Shown here: positions 16,043-25,444 of the stretch, in pieces
Position numbering within the stretch: position 1 is the stretch's first letter
Layout of the letters: each line of letters starts with the position of its first letter
DNA from: UBA3775 sp964584255
GTDB lineage: Bacteria > Bacillota > Clostridia > Lachnospirales > Lachnospiraceae
Assembly (NCBI GenBank): GCA_964584255.1
Contig: CAZOZM010000002.1
Location: 1-64,000 of the forward strand
Length of the DNA: 64,000 nt
Reading direction: 5' to 3'
Notes under the pieces: model-generated
Told to the model about the DNA's origin: nothing
Seen by the model: the letters and a program-made list of their open reading frames with translations, nothing else
Database searches by the model: none
Position numbers and translations under genes: made by a program

Positions 16043-16091
16043 ACATGTCCTCCCGGGAAATCAGTCCCAAACCACATTCTTCTGTCTCCGG

Positions 16092-16634
16092 TCAGAGGTA
16101 CCTTACAAACCTGATGCGTCCGTCATCTGACCTCTCACGATATTCTTCCTCAATAAATCCGTTTTTCTTCAAGACCCTTTGTGATGCCTGATTTTCACGG
16201 CTGCACACTGCCCTTACCGATTCCATTCCCATAAAGGAACATAATGAGAGAGCCGATTCAAGCATGTCGGTTGCAATTCCTTTACCCCTCTCCGACGGAC
16301 GTATTGCATAACCGATATTTCCGTACTCACATGCCTTTTCCCCGCCGTTTCGTATATTTACCGTACCATACAGAAAACCGTCAGATTCCCTTATATAGAA
16401 AAATGTTGCTGAACGCTCCCCCTCCGGAGTGCCTTCTTTATCAGCTTCCCTGTCATTCAGCCAGACAAGCCATTCACCATACGCATCATAATCCTCAGAT
16501 ATTCTTTCCGGATTATCAATCCCGTCAGGGTTTTCTCCTCTTTCCAGAAATTCATTTATATATGACACCGCTGCCACGCGATGTCCCGGCAGCGGCGACG
16601 TAAGAATTCTGTTTTCTTCACTATTCAAGTTCAT
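16092..16634 (-). CDS. GNAT family N-acetyltransferase
   Basis: A 180-aa acetyltransferase of the GCN5 superfamily. The acetyl-CoA-binding motif A is visible as IGYAIRPSERGKGIATDML (about residues 105-123), and the C-terminal NQASQRVLKKNGF motif is typical of the RimJ/RimL-like branch. Substrate unknown. The start at 16634 is chosen because it overlaps the nadE stop by 14 bases, suggesting translational coupling; a longer frame from 16670 would lie deeper inside nadE. Confidence 0.85.
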   Translation of the reverse strand: MNLNSEENRILTSPLPGHRVAAVSYINEFLERGENPDGIDNPERISEDYDAYGEWLVWLNDREADKEGTPEGERSATFFYIRESDGFLYGTVNIRNGGEKACEYGNIGYAIRPSERGKGIATDMLESALSLCSFMGMESVRAVCSRENQASQRVLKKNGFIEEEYRERSDDGRIRFVRYL

Positions 16635-18576
16635 CAGCTTCACTGAGCCAGAGAGATGCGCTTGCATCACTCGGCATTCTCCAGTCCCCTCTAGGTGAAA
16701 GGCATATACTTCCCACCTTTACGCCGTCCGGCAGACAGCTTCTCTTGAACTGCTGTGTAAAGAATCTTCTGTAAAAACTCTTAAGCCATTTGAGAATCTC
16801 CGCCTTATCAAAATCTCCTTCAAACGCCTTTTGCGCCAGCATATAAATTTTTGACGGTGAAAATCCGAAACGAAGCACATGATAAAGGAAGAAATCCTGC
16901 AGGGAATATGGTCCGACAAAATCCTCCGTCTTCTGTGCTATTTTGCCCGTTTCATCCGGTGGAAGAAGCTCAGGACTTATAGGTGTATCAATTATGTCTT
17001 TGAGAATTTCCGCACTTCCCGAGAAAACATCATACTCACTTATACTCGCAATCATCCAGCGGATTAAGGTTTTTGGTATACTCGCATTAACGCCATACAT
17101 ACTCATATGGTCGGCATTATATGTACACCACCCCAATGCCAGCTCACTCAAGTCACCTGTTCCGACAACAAAACCACCCACGCGGCATGCATAATCCATG
17201 AGTACCTGTGTTCTCTCTCTTGCCTGAATGTTTTCAAAAGTAACATCAAATTTTCCGAGATCATGACCGATGTCCTTTGCATGAACCGTGCATGCTTCCT
17301 TTATGCTTATTTCCATATTGGTTATGCCAAGCGATTCCATAAGTTTTATGGAGTTATTGTAAGTTCTGTCTGTCGTTCCGAAGCAAGGCATTGTAATTCC
17401 GTATATCTCACTGACCGGTCTCTCAAGTTCCCTCATTGCCTGAACGCATACCAAAAGCGCAAGAGTTGAGTCAAGTCCGCCCGACACACCAATTACAGGC
17501 TTTGCCTTTGTTACCTGCAATCTCTTTTTCAAACCGGCAACCTGCATTTCGAAAATACTCATACATCTTGAAAGCCTGTCTTTTTGGGATGATGGTACAA
17601 ATGGAAGCTTTGGCACATATGCCAGCTCGCCTTCACTGCTTAGAAGGTCCTCTGAACTGATTATAATCCTGCGTATTTTTCCGTCAAAATAACGTGATGC
17701 ACAATCCTGAAAGCTCTTGTTCAACATTCGGTCATGCTTTATTTTTCCAAAATCCAAATCAGCTGCAATATAGTAATCCGTATCAATCTGTTTTTCATTT
17801 TCTTTTACTACCGTACCGTTCTCGGCTATCATGGAATGACCTGAAAATACCAAATCCTGTGTTGATTCGCATGCACCCGCAGAAGTATAAACATATCCGG
17901 AAATCGTTCTTGCAGACTGCTGTTTAACCAGATCCCTTCTGTATTCACGTTTTGCGATTGTTTCATTACTTGCAGAAAGATTTAGTATGATTTCAGCTCC
18001 TCCAAGAGCTGCCATTGTGCTCGGAGGCAGCGGAGTCCACAAATCCTCACACAATTCAATTCCAAAATTCACCTCATTATTTATCGAGAAAATAAGATCC
18101 GTTCCCACCGGTATTCTGTAATCACTTTTACAGAACAGACCAAGTTCGCTCATTGATACACTGTCAACCAAAAGGTCTGCGGCGGAGGAGAACCACCTTT
18201 TCTCATAAAACTCATTGTAGTTCGGCAGGAAAGTTTTAGGTACCATTCCGTAAAGTTTTCCCTTAAAAATCACCAATGCACAGTTGTAAAGCTGACCGGT
18301 TATCATAACAGGTGCTCCGACAATAACAACCGTAGGGTATCGCCTGCTCACCATTAAAAGTCTCGAAACCGCTTCAGCAGACTTCTCCAAAAGAGTTTTC
18401 TGCATAAATAAATCACCGCATGTATATCCGGTTATCGAAAGTTCAGGGAATACAATCACATCCGCTTTCTCATTTTCTGCCCTTTCGAGTAATTCACATA
18501 TCTTTCCGGTATTAAATTCCGTATCCGCAACCGATATATCCGGAACCGCCGAAACAACTCTGACATAATCAAACAT
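16621..18576 (-). CDS. nadE: Glutamine-dependent NAD+ synthetase
   Basis: Final step of NAD biosynthesis: deamido-NAD plus glutamine and ATP gives NAD. The 651 aa contain an N-terminal nitrilase-type glutaminase domain with the Glu45-Lys114-Cys176 triad (FPELS, VPKTFLPN, GIELCEDLW) and a C-terminal synthetase domain with the ATP pyrophosphatase loop SGGLDS (365-370). The length matches the long glutamine-using form. GGAG lies 8 bases before the ATG. First gene of the nadE-GNAT-98 aa-EamA transcript. Confidence 0.95.
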   Translation of the reverse strand: MFDYVRVVSAVPDISVADTEFNTGKICELLERAENEKADVIVFPELSITGYTCGDLFMQKTLLEKSAEAVSRLLMVSRRYPTVVIVGAPVMITGQLYNCALVIFKGKLYGMVPKTFLPNYNEFYEKRWFSSAADLLVDSVSMSELGLFCKSDYRIPVGTDLIFSINNEVNFGIELCEDLWTPLPPSTMAALGGAEIILNLSASNETIAKREYRRDLVKQQSARTISGYVYTSAGACESTQDLVFSGHSMIAENGTVVKENEKQIDTDYYIAADLDFGKIKHDRMLNKSFQDCASRYFDGKIRRIIISSEDLLSSEGELAYVPKLPFVPSSQKDRLSRCMSIFEMQVAGLKKRLQVTKAKPVIGVSGGLDSTLALLVCVQAMRELERPVSEIYGITMPCFGTTDRTYNNSIKLMESLGITNMEISIKEACTVHAKDIGHDLGKFDVTFENIQARERTQVLMDYACRVGGFVVGTGDLSELALGWCTYNADHMSMYGVNASIPKTLIRWMIASISEYDVFSGSAEILKDIIDTPISPELLPPDETGKIAQKTEDFVGPYSLQDFFLYHVLRFGFSPSKIYMLAQKAFEGDFDKAEILKWLKSFYRRFFTQQFKRSCLPDGVKVGSICLSPRGDWRMPSDASASLWLSEADELE

Positions 18577-18986
18577 AACTTCCGCTCCTTATATAATATA
18601 AACTGATATTGTATTCGCAACAGGTGTACAAAGAAGCCATAAGAAAACTGACCGTTTTTGCACACAGGTGCATCATCCGTATCAGACAGACTGTACTTCT
18701 AATCTTCATACTTTACTATCTTAACATACAACCTCTGTTTTCACCACTTTTTTTGGACAAAAAAAAACAGAGCAGGTGCTGTCATCATACTTTTCCTGAC
18801 AGCTCACTGCTCATATTATATCAAAGGAGAATAAATGAAAGTAGTCTCAATTGCAAACTAAACTCTCTTATAAACGCAGTATACACCACAAAAATGTATT
18901 AGATATGTACACGAAGTAACTTTTTCGTTAACTCCGTGTTCATATTTTGTTCATTTTTGCGTACCGCCTCTCCTTTTCGGGGAATA
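18577..18986. other. Intergenic region between nadE and the Cys-rich gene
   Basis: No gene was found in these 410 bases. They hold the nadE leader, the terminator at 18758-18812, a TATAAT (18820-18815) just upstream of that terminator on the minus strand, and a 12-base-pair stem-loop at about 18911-18942 (arms ACACG/CGTGT outermost). Confidence 0.6.
18758..18812 (-). terminator. Terminator downstream of the Cys-rich gene
   Basis: The interrupted stem GAGCAG/CTGCTC plus TGTCA/TGACA is followed on the minus strand by nine T residues. It lies about 175 bases after the stop of the small Cys-rich gene. Confidence 0.75.
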
Positions 18987-19229
18987 TCAGCACTCCTCAG
19001 CTTTTTCTTCGCATGTACATTCTTCCTGTTTTTCGCAGTCACATTCAGCCTTAGCTTCACATTCTTCCGCACACTCTGTCACTTCTTCAACTGAATCATC
19101 TGCATCTGTAATGTCTTCTGCATCAACGGTTATTGTATCATCCTGCTTCTTTTTAAAATACTTAAATACCAACATACATGCACCGGCTGCTGCCGCAAGA
19201 GTTGCAACATTTTTCAAAAACTTCTTCAT
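18987..19229 (-). CDS. Small membrane-anchored protein with Cys/Glu-rich tail
   Basis: An 80-aa protein with an N-terminal hydrophobic helix (about residues 5-22) and a long acidic tail containing seven cysteines in its last 30 residues (for example CDCEKQEECTC). This tail could bind metal ions or form disulfides; no family was recognised. The start at 19229 is chosen for the GGGAGG 6 bases upstream. It follows the large coiled-coil protein by 30 bases, so the two are probably coexpressed. Confidence 0.65.
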   Translation of the reverse strand: MKKFLKNVATLAAAAGACMLVFKYFKKKQDDTITVDAEDITDADDSVEEVTECAEECEAKAECDCEKQEECTCEEKAEEC

Positions 19230-19259
19230 AAAATCCTCCCTTCTGCCAACCGGCAAGTT

Positions 19260-21023
19260 TTATTCTTCATACATTGTTGCCAGCTGTTCCTGAATTCTCT
19301 TATTTCTCTTTTCCCTTTCCTCTGCAAGAGCTGCTTCCTCTTCCGGGGTAAGTTCAGGTTCTTCCGGCTCAATGTTTCCGTACATTGGAGCTATTTCCGG
19401 CCATACACCCTGCGATGCGGTAAACACAGGCTGTTTCTTTAACTGACTTTCAAGAGCCTGCTGTATTATTTCCCTTTGATATTCATCACTGTCCTTATAA
19501 CTTTCCTCTTTATCATCATGGGAGTCATATTCCGGCTCGGAGACTGTACTCTGTTCTGTTTCTTCCACAGACTGTACTGCCTCTTCCTCTTTTTCTACTA
19601 CAGGCTGTACCGTCTCTTCCTCTTTTTCTTCCACAGAAACCGGAACGGATAATATACTCTCCGGACTTCTGCCAAATTCCTCCGGCATACCAAAACCCAA
19701 TGCGGCAATTCTTTCTTCCGCAGCACGTCTTATTTCATCCGCTTTTCTGAGTTCCTCGAGAAGTCTTGCCTGCTCGGCACGTCTGGCTTCCTCTGCCTTT
19801 CTGGCTTCTTCAATCCTTCTGGCCTCTTCTTCAGCCGCACGCCTTGCCTCTTCTGCAAGTCTTGCCTCTTCTGCCTTTCTGGCTTCTTCAAGAAGTCTGG
19901 CTTCCTCTGCCTTGCGAACGCCTTCTTCAACTTTCAGACGTATTTCCTCGGCAATTCGTTTTTCCTCAGCAACCCGCTTTTCTTCAGCGAGTCTTACTTC
20001 TTCAGCTTTCCTTGCCTCTTCAAGAATACGCTTCTCCTCAGCAAGTCTTGCTTCTTCAACCCGTCTTGCTTCTTCTATACGACTAATTTCATTTTCCACA
20101 CGTCTTTGGATTTCCTCAGCCATTTGTCGCTTGGATTCCTCTATTCTCTGTGCTTCCCGCTCCTCCTCAAGTTTTCTGCGTTTTTCTTCTTCTATACGCT
20201 TTTCTTCATTGAGTCGGGCTTCTTCTATCGCACGCCTTGCCTGTTCTTCGGCAATTCTGAGTTCCTCCTCACGTCTGATTTCTTCTCTGGCATTATATGC
20301 CGCTTCTTCAGCCTGTCTGAGGCTTTCAATCCTCTTTGCTTCCTCAGCCTTTTTGTCCTCATCATTTCTGATTCGTTCTTCCCTGAGTGCTGTCAATACT
20401 GCTGTTGCCGCTGCCTGTGCAAGATTATCAGCCTGTTCTTCCGGTTTGATTTTCAGGCTTTCTGCCTCACGCCTTACAATCTTTTCTTCCAAATCCGATG
20501 TCAGACAGGCAAGCTGCTTAAACATCTCGGACATCTCGTCAACCCTGCTGTTGATTTCCCTGTCCCTCTTGTCCATTTCTTCCTGCTGTCTGGCCGGGAT
20601 TCCTTCCACCGGAACCTGCCTCTCAACTGTAAATGTTTCAACCTGAAACTCATTCTGCTTCACATGCATACCAAACGAGCAAAACATGTATGCACCCATC
20701 ACCGCAAGTACATATCCCAATCTGTTATCCAAATCCAGTCCCGCTCTTTCCGGAAGATTGAATATTATACATATGCCGCAAATAACAATAAGCACTCCCA
20801 CTATAATTCCAAGAATTGCAAACTTGTTTATTTTGGCTTTTGTTACAATCTTCTGCCTTTCCTCGGTAACTGTTCTTGTCTGAATATTTTCAAGTATTTC
20901 CTGCCCGTGTTCCATACTTCCCTCCGGTAAGTCTTCTTCTCTGATTCCAAAATCATCATTGTTATAGCTGTCATACACTGAACGGAAGACCGCATCCTGT
21001 GCATTACTTCTGTCAAAATTCAT
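19260..21023 (-). CDS. Membrane protein with very long Glu/Ala/Arg coiled coil
   Basis: A 587-aa protein not assigned to a family. Residues about 65-90 and 98-117 form two transmembrane helices, after a short N-terminal segment. From about 150 to 450 it is a nearly uninterrupted charged coiled coil built from degenerate EEARKAEEARLAEE-type heptads, followed by a Val/Glu-rich linker and a conserved-looking end (IQEQLATMYEE). The architecture suggests a membrane-tethered cytoplasmic rod, perhaps a scaffold or envelope spacer (inference). Cotranscribed with the small Cys-rich gene. Confidence 0.7.
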   Translation of the reverse strand: MNFDRSNAQDAVFRSVYDSYNNDDFGIREEDLPEGSMEHGQEILENIQTRTVTEERQKIVTKAKINKFAILGIIVGVLIVICGICIIFNLPERAGLDLDNRLGYVLAVMGAYMFCSFGMHVKQNEFQVETFTVERQVPVEGIPARQQEEMDKRDREINSRVDEMSEMFKQLACLTSDLEEKIVRREAESLKIKPEEQADNLAQAAATAVLTALREERIRNDEDKKAEEAKRIESLRQAEEAAYNAREEIRREEELRIAEEQARRAIEEARLNEEKRIEEEKRRKLEEEREAQRIEESKRQMAEEIQRRVENEISRIEEARRVEEARLAEEKRILEEARKAEEVRLAEEKRVAEEKRIAEEIRLKVEEGVRKAEEARLLEEARKAEEARLAEEARRAAEEEARRIEEARKAEEARRAEQARLLEELRKADEIRRAAEERIAALGFGMPEEFGRSPESILSVPVSVEEKEEETVQPVVEKEEEAVQSVEETEQSTVSEPEYDSHDDKEESYKDSDEYQREIIQQALESQLKKQPVFTASQGVWPEIAPMYGNIEPEEPELTPEEEAALAEEREKRNKRIQEQLATMYEE

Positions 21024-21065
21024 ATTAAACCATTTTCTCCCACTGTAGAAAATCTTATATATTAA

Positions 21066-21094
21066 CTAATACCACAAAACCCGGAAAATTCCAA
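21066..21094 (-). promoter_or_regulatory. Candidate promoter of the coiled-coil gene
   Basis: On the minus strand TTGGAA (21094-21089) and TATTAG (21071-21066) have 17-base spacing, about 45 bases upstream of the start codon. Confidence 0.45.
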
Positions 21095-21219
21095 CATCTT
21101 TTGTATTATTTAAGCGATTTCGCTCCAAAATATTGCTTTTTGTTTTCATAAATGCTACCTTTATGTCATAAAGCACATGCTTTTTAACTATCACTACTTT
21201 ATTTTTTGGGGGTTATAAC

Positions 21220-22815
21220 ATGCCTATTTATGTAAACCAGACAGGATACATGAGTACATTCGTAAAGAAGTGTACAGCAGTGGATACATCTTCATATTCA
21301 CTCTATAACTCAGAAGACCTGTTAATCAAAAAAGGAAATTTAACTACTTCATTTGATGAAAACAGCGGAGATAATGCGGCAGAAATAGATTTTACAGACG
21401 TGCGCCGGTGCGGAACATACTATTTTGTTGATGATTCCGGAAATCGCAGCTGCACTTTTTCCATCTCCGATTTTCCTTATGACAATCTCTTAAAGGATGC
21501 ATGCAGAATGTTCTATTTCCAGCGTTGCGGATGCGAACTCGAATCCAAATATGCCGGAGTTTATAAACACTGTGCATGCCATACTTCTCCGGTTACACTT
21601 CTCAGTGATTCCGGCAAGTCCTTCGACTGTTCAGGCGGATGGCATGATGCGGGCGACTACGGAAGATATGTGACCGCAGGTGCCGTTGCAGTTGGTCATC
21701 TCCTCTATGCATACGAATTATTTCCTGAGTCATTTACCATGTCTCTGGACATTCCGGAGAGCGAAAACAGTACTCCTGACATTCTCAATGAAGTCAGATA
21801 CGAACTCGAGTGGTTCCTCAAAATGCAGGATGAGGACGGTGGTGTTCATCACAAATGTACATCCATGTATCATACGGGATTTGTAATGCCGGAGGAAGAT
21901 AATCTTCCGTTTATCGTTACTGATGTCTCATCCCTTGCTACCGGAGATTTCGTCGGAGTAATGGCTGCTGCATCACGAATTTATGCGGAATTTGACCCTG
22001 AATTTTCCGAAAGAACCCGTAAAGCCGCCGAAAAATCGTTTGAATGGCTCTGCAGAAATCCTGAATTCGTTTTCAGGAATCCTTCGGAATGCACAACCGG
22101 AACCTATGAAGATTACTGTGATGTTGACGAAAGAATGTGGGCAGGTGCCGAATATTACCGTCTGACCGGTGATAAACGTGCCCTTAACATTGTAAATTCC
22201 GCACTCAACATGAAAATCAGTACAACCGCACTTGGCTGGGGCGATGTAGGTGGTTTTGCATCAATTGCAGTTCTTTCCGCACCACGCTCCGTATTCAGCG
22301 ACGATCTCATCTGCAATCTCTCGACCAAATGGATTGAAGAGGCGTCCAGATTAAGTGATATTTCCTCTTCCAACAGCTACGGTATTGCTTTCCATACCTT
22401 CGACTTCGGATGGGGAAGTAATATGAACGTTCTTACAAATGCGATGATACTTTCCTTTGCACACAGACTCACCGGTGAAAGCCGCTTCCTTGATGCTGCA
22501 ATACAGCAGACTGACTATATTCTCGGAAGAAACGCATTGAACACAAGCTATGTTACCGGATATGGGGAAAACGCATTCAGAAATCCTCATAACAGACCAA
22601 CCTATGCCGATAACATCGACGATCCTATTCCCGGATATGTATCCGGAGGTCCAAACAGATTTCCTTGTGATCCTGATGCCTGTGCCGCCATACCGGAAGG
22701 CTCGGCTCCGATGAAATGCTATGCAGACGTTTGGGGTTCATATTCAACAAACGAAATTACCATCTACTGGAATTCACCTTTGGTATTTGTGCTTGCCTAT
22801 CTCAAAACTCTGTAA
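21220..22815 (+). CDS. GH9 family cellodextrinase / endoglucanase without signal peptide
   Basis: A 531-aa glycoside hydrolase family 9 enzyme: an N-terminal immunoglobulin-like CelD_N domain (about residues 2-85) followed by the (alpha/alpha)6 catalytic domain. Catalytic residues are Asp143 and Asp146 in GGWHDAGDYGRY and the acid Glu512 in STNEITIYWNSP; the conserved NPHNRP loop is present. There is no signal peptide, so it is expected to act in the cytoplasm on imported cellodextrins. This matches what is known of the family 9 cellodextrinase Ced1 of Butyrivibrio fibrisolvens. GGGGG lies 7 bases before the ATG. Monocistronic. Confidence 0.92.
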   Translation: MPIYVNQTGYMSTFVKKCTAVDTSSYSLYNSEDLLIKKGNLTTSFDENSGDNAAEIDFTDVRRCGTYYFVDDSGNRSCTFSISDFPYDNLLKDACRMFYFQRCGCELESKYAGVYKHCACHTSPVTLLSDSGKSFDCSGGWHDAGDYGRYVTAGAVAVGHLLYAYELFPESFTMSLDIPESENSTPDILNEVRYELEWFLKMQDEDGGVHHKCTSMYHTGFVMPEEDNLPFIVTDVSSLATGDFVGVMAAASRIYAEFDPEFSERTRKAAEKSFEWLCRNPEFVFRNPSECTTGTYEDYCDVDERMWAGAEYYRLTGDKRALNIVNSALNMKISTTALGWGDVGGFASIAVLSAPRSVFSDDLICNLSTKWIEEASRLSDISSSNSYGIAFHTFDFGWGSNMNVLTNAMILSFAHRLTGESRFLDAAIQQTDYILGRNALNTSYVTGYGENAFRNPHNRPTYADNIDDPIPGYVSGGPNRFPCDPDACAAIPEGSAPMKCYADVWGSYSTNEITIYWNSPLVFVLAYLKTL

Positions 22816-22833
22816 AACCAGCTAAAACCGATT

Positions 22834-22875
22834 AAAAAAGACATGAGCAGTTCTACTGTGCTCATGTCTTTTTTT
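22834..22875 (+). terminator. Terminator of the GH9 gene
   Basis: The perfect 11-base stem AGACATGAGCA/TGCTCATGTCT with a 9-base loop is followed by TTTTTT. Confidence 0.92.
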
Positions 22876-22988
22876 CGCTTCCGTAGTTCCGGGCCGGTAT
22901 TAAATTTCCGGTTTCCGATATTTTTTGCCATATATCCCGCGCATCTGTCATCACCTGTATCGGCAAAAACCGCGGCGTCAGCAAAGTT

Positions 22989-23291
22989 TTATACTTCAAA
23001 ATCAAGGCAGCTTCTTACTTTTGTATAAGGTCTTACCTTCCCGTCCGCAACAGCCACATGTTCCGGATGCACTGAATAATTCTTAAGAGCTTCCGCACTC
23101 TCAAAACTTGAATCGAGCATAACATCTGCCGTTGACGTATCCAAGCCGTTAATTACAACCTTAATATCAATCATACCCGGGATTTTGCCCGCAAGACCCT
23201 CAAGACCTGCCTTAATTCCCTCCTTAACGGACTGCTTTTCAGCTCCCTCAAGTTCATCTTTAAGCTGCCATAAAATCACATGTTTTACCAT
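22989..23291 (-). CDS. Dabb-family (stress-responsive A/B barrel) protein
   Basis: A 100-aa dimeric ferredoxin-like barrel protein. The MVKHVILWQLK start and the HPEHVAVADGKVRPY motif near the end are the family hallmarks. Biochemical role unknown. The start at 23291 is set by GAGG 6 bases upstream. Confidence 0.88.
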   Translation of the reverse strand: MVKHVILWQLKDELEGAEKQSVKEGIKAGLEGLAGKIPGMIDIKVVINGLDTSTADVMLDSSFESAEALKNYSVHPEHVAVADGKVRPYTKVRSCLDFEV

Positions 23292-23442
23292 TTCAAACCT
23301 CTTTTCCGCAGACATCTTTTTTCGGGTAATGCTTCTCCGATATGTACGGACATGTCCCGCGATGCCGCAACATTATTATCACGCCTTCCTATGTTTGAGG
23401 CTGCTTATATTATGACATTCCCAAAGTCTTCTTTCAACCTTT

Positions 23443-24399
23443 TTATTTGAAAAGGTATTCCTTTAAAACTTCCTCAATCATCTGCTCATCTCCAATTGTC
23501 TTTTTTTCCGGAAAAACCTCTGAAAGCTTTCTGTCAAGCGGGTCCATCTCCGTCTTTTTTTTCTCTTCCTCAGGCACTTCTGAGGCCGCCGCAGCCTCTG
23601 TCTGACTGTCATACTTTTCATGCAGTTTCTTCAGCTTGTCTTCATACTCTTTTTTTCTTGCCTCTTCCCGCAAAAGTTCTCTTGCAATTGCCCTTTTCCT
23701 TCTTGCCTCTTCTTTTTCAGCCTTGAGCTGCCTTTTCAGCTTAAGTTTTTCAGCTTTAAGCCTCTTCCTTCTCTGTGCAACGGTCATCTCCTTTTCATTT
23801 CCGCAATTCTCCTCATCAGTTGATAACGCATCCTGCGATACCGGATATCCTTCCTTCATCGAAAGCTTCATTTCCTCTGTTCCGGACAGCATTCTCGGGT
23901 ACATGTTGTTCTCCAGATACTCATTCAGTGCGATCTGCAGCCTGAGCTGTCTTCCCTCATTGTTAATCAGTTTATTAAGTGCATATACAACAGCCGAAAG
24001 AGTTGCCGTAAAAAATCCAAAACTTATAATCTCTGATACATCCATTCTTTCATTTATGTAAAAGTAGCAATATCCAAGACCTATTGCAGCAATAACCACG
24101 GGCATCTGCCCACACATTTCATCGAGTTCCTTCAGATTAATTCCCAATACCGACCGTTTATTAATCTGATTCATGACAAACAGGGGCATGTTCTTTCCCC
24201 TTATCCTGCCAAAGGATGATTTAAATTCCTCATTTACCTTCCTCAGCCATCTTGTCGTCTTCTGTTTTCTTTTACCCAATTCATGGATTCCTCTTTTGTA
24301 TACACATCCTACCATCAGTTTAAAAAATACCCCCGCCCCTGCTGCAAGTCCGAGCACTTCATATGGTGAGGGCATGAGAAAACCAAAATTTTCCAGCAT
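23443..24399 (-). CDS. Membrane protein with charged coiled-coil domain
   Basis: A 318-aa protein of unknown function. It has one N-terminal hydrophobic helix (about 14-32) and two further helices (about 97-115 and 124-143). A strongly basic then acidic coiled coil (about 208-270, Arg/Lys/Glu-rich) and a C-terminal conserved-looking block (MDPLDRKLSEVFPEKK) follow. GGAGG lies 7 bases before the ATG, and a promoter lies at 24451-24479. Monocistronic. Confidence 0.65.
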   Translation of the reverse strand: MLENFGFLMPSPYEVLGLAAGAGVFFKLMVGCVYKRGIHELGKRKQKTTRWLRKVNEEFKSSFGRIRGKNMPLFVMNQINKRSVLGINLKELDEMCGQMPVVIAAIGLGYCYFYINERMDVSEIISFGFFTATLSAVVYALNKLINNEGRQLRLQIALNEYLENNMYPRMLSGTEEMKLSMKEGYPVSQDALSTDEENCGNEKEMTVAQRRKRLKAEKLKLKRQLKAEKEEARRKRAIARELLREEARKKEYEDKLKKLHEKYDSQTEAAAASEVPEEEKKKTEMDPLDRKLSEVFPEKKTIGDEQMIEEVLKEYLFK

Positions 24400-24450
24400 G
24401 TATATACCTCCTAAGACTATTATCCGAAAGTCTTTGTACTTTCAAATCCA

Positions 24451-24479
24451 ATTATAATTCCGTGCTTTACACTTTTAAA
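24451..24479 (-). promoter_or_regulatory. Promoter of the 318-aa membrane/coiled-coil gene
   Basis: On the minus strand TTTAAA (24479-24474) and a perfect TATAAT (24456-24451) have 17-base spacing. A 6-base inverted repeat (GAAAGT/ACTTTC, 24426-24443) lies in the leader. Confidence 0.5.
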
Positions 24480-24506
24480 GTCAAAACGGACTAAATCGTA
24501 TAACAT

Positions 24507-24552
24507 AAAAAACCGCCATTTGACAGCTCAGCTCACCAAATGACGGTTTTTT
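24507..24552 (-). terminator. Terminator after the SpoU methyltransferase
   Basis: Arms AAAACCG/CGGTTTT plus CATTTG/CAAATG with one mismatch between them, followed by TTTTTT on the minus strand. It would also work on the plus strand. Confidence 0.85.
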
Positions 24553-24585
24553 TTTTCATATTCTTTTTTTCGGCATTTTTCAGGT

Positions 24586-25404
24586 CTATATACCGGCATA
24601 CATAAGAATGGCGGCTGCAACTGCAGCATTGAGGGACTCCACACGCCCTGCCATGGGAATCAGAATACATTTATCTGATATGTTGATGATTTCCTCACTC
24701 ACTCCGTTCGCCTCGTTACCGACGACAATTCCACAGCAATCACCGAAGTCGTTTTTGCTGAAAGGAATTGAGTTCTTCAATGCGGACGAAAACAGCCTGA
24801 AATCCGGTCTTTTCCGTCGTATATATGCAATTTCTTCCACCAGGTCATCCGCATAAATAAGCGGAACCCTTAGCAATGCTCCCATGGTTGACCTCACCAC
24901 CTTAGGATTTGTAACATCAACCGTACCCGATGACATCAGTATGCCGCTCATACCGGCCGCTTCTGCCGTGCGGATAATGGTTCCCATGTTTCCGGGATCT
25001 CTTAGATTATCGAGCACCAGTAATCTTACATTTTTTTCGGAAATCATATCATCAATATTTCCATACTTCATCCCGACTTCCGCCATAACGCCCTGCGGAG
25101 TCACCGTTTCCGCAATCTGGGCAAAAACTTTTTCATCCACAAGTTCGACATTAATTGCGTCAAGCATTTTACGGTGTGCCTCATCAAAAGACTCTGCAGC
25201 CTCTGGTGTAAGATACGCACATCTTATTCTTTCAGGAAACTGTTCAAGCACTTCAATAAACATTTTTCTGCCTTCAAGAACAAATACTCCCTGCTGCTTT
25301 CTCTCCTTTGCCTTCTTCAAAAGCATCTGGAGTCTTTTTATTTTGATGTTTCCCGAACTCGTTATAATAGAATCAGCTCTCACTAAAGCCTCCAAACCCG
25401 TCAT
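24586..25404 (-). CDS. TrmH/SpoU family RNA 2'-O-methyltransferase
   Basis: A 272-aa SPOUT methyltransferase using SAM to methylate a ribose in rRNA or tRNA. The N-terminal substrate-binding domain (about 15-105) precedes the knotted catalytic domain, with motif 1 NLRDPGNMGTIIRTAEA, motif 2 VVGNEANGVS and motif 3 IPMAGRVESLNAAVAAAI. The target nucleotide cannot be deduced. It lies 40 bases after prfA, so it is probably the last gene of the DUF1385-prmC-prfA transcript. Confidence 0.9.
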   Translation of the reverse strand: MTGLEALVRADSIITSSGNIKIKRLQMLLKKAKERKQQGVFVLEGRKMFIEVLEQFPERIRCAYLTPEAAESFDEAHRKMLDAINVELVDEKVFAQIAETVTPQGVMAEVGMKYGNIDDMISEKNVRLLVLDNLRDPGNMGTIIRTAEAAGMSGILMSSGTVDVTNPKVVRSTMGALLRVPLIYADDLVEEIAYIRRKRPDFRLFSSALKNSIPFSKNDFGDCCGIVVGNEANGVSEEIINISDKCILIPMAGRVESLNAAVAAAILMYAGI

Positions 25405-25444
25405 ATAAATCTTTCCGCTTCCTGCGGCAGAAATGATTCACGCC

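Noticed and set aside
19730..20646. Several long plus- and minus-strand frames inside the coiled-coil gene
   Set aside because: They arise from the repetitive GA-rich coiled-coil codons read in other frames (Ser/Leu or Lys/Arg-rich shadows).
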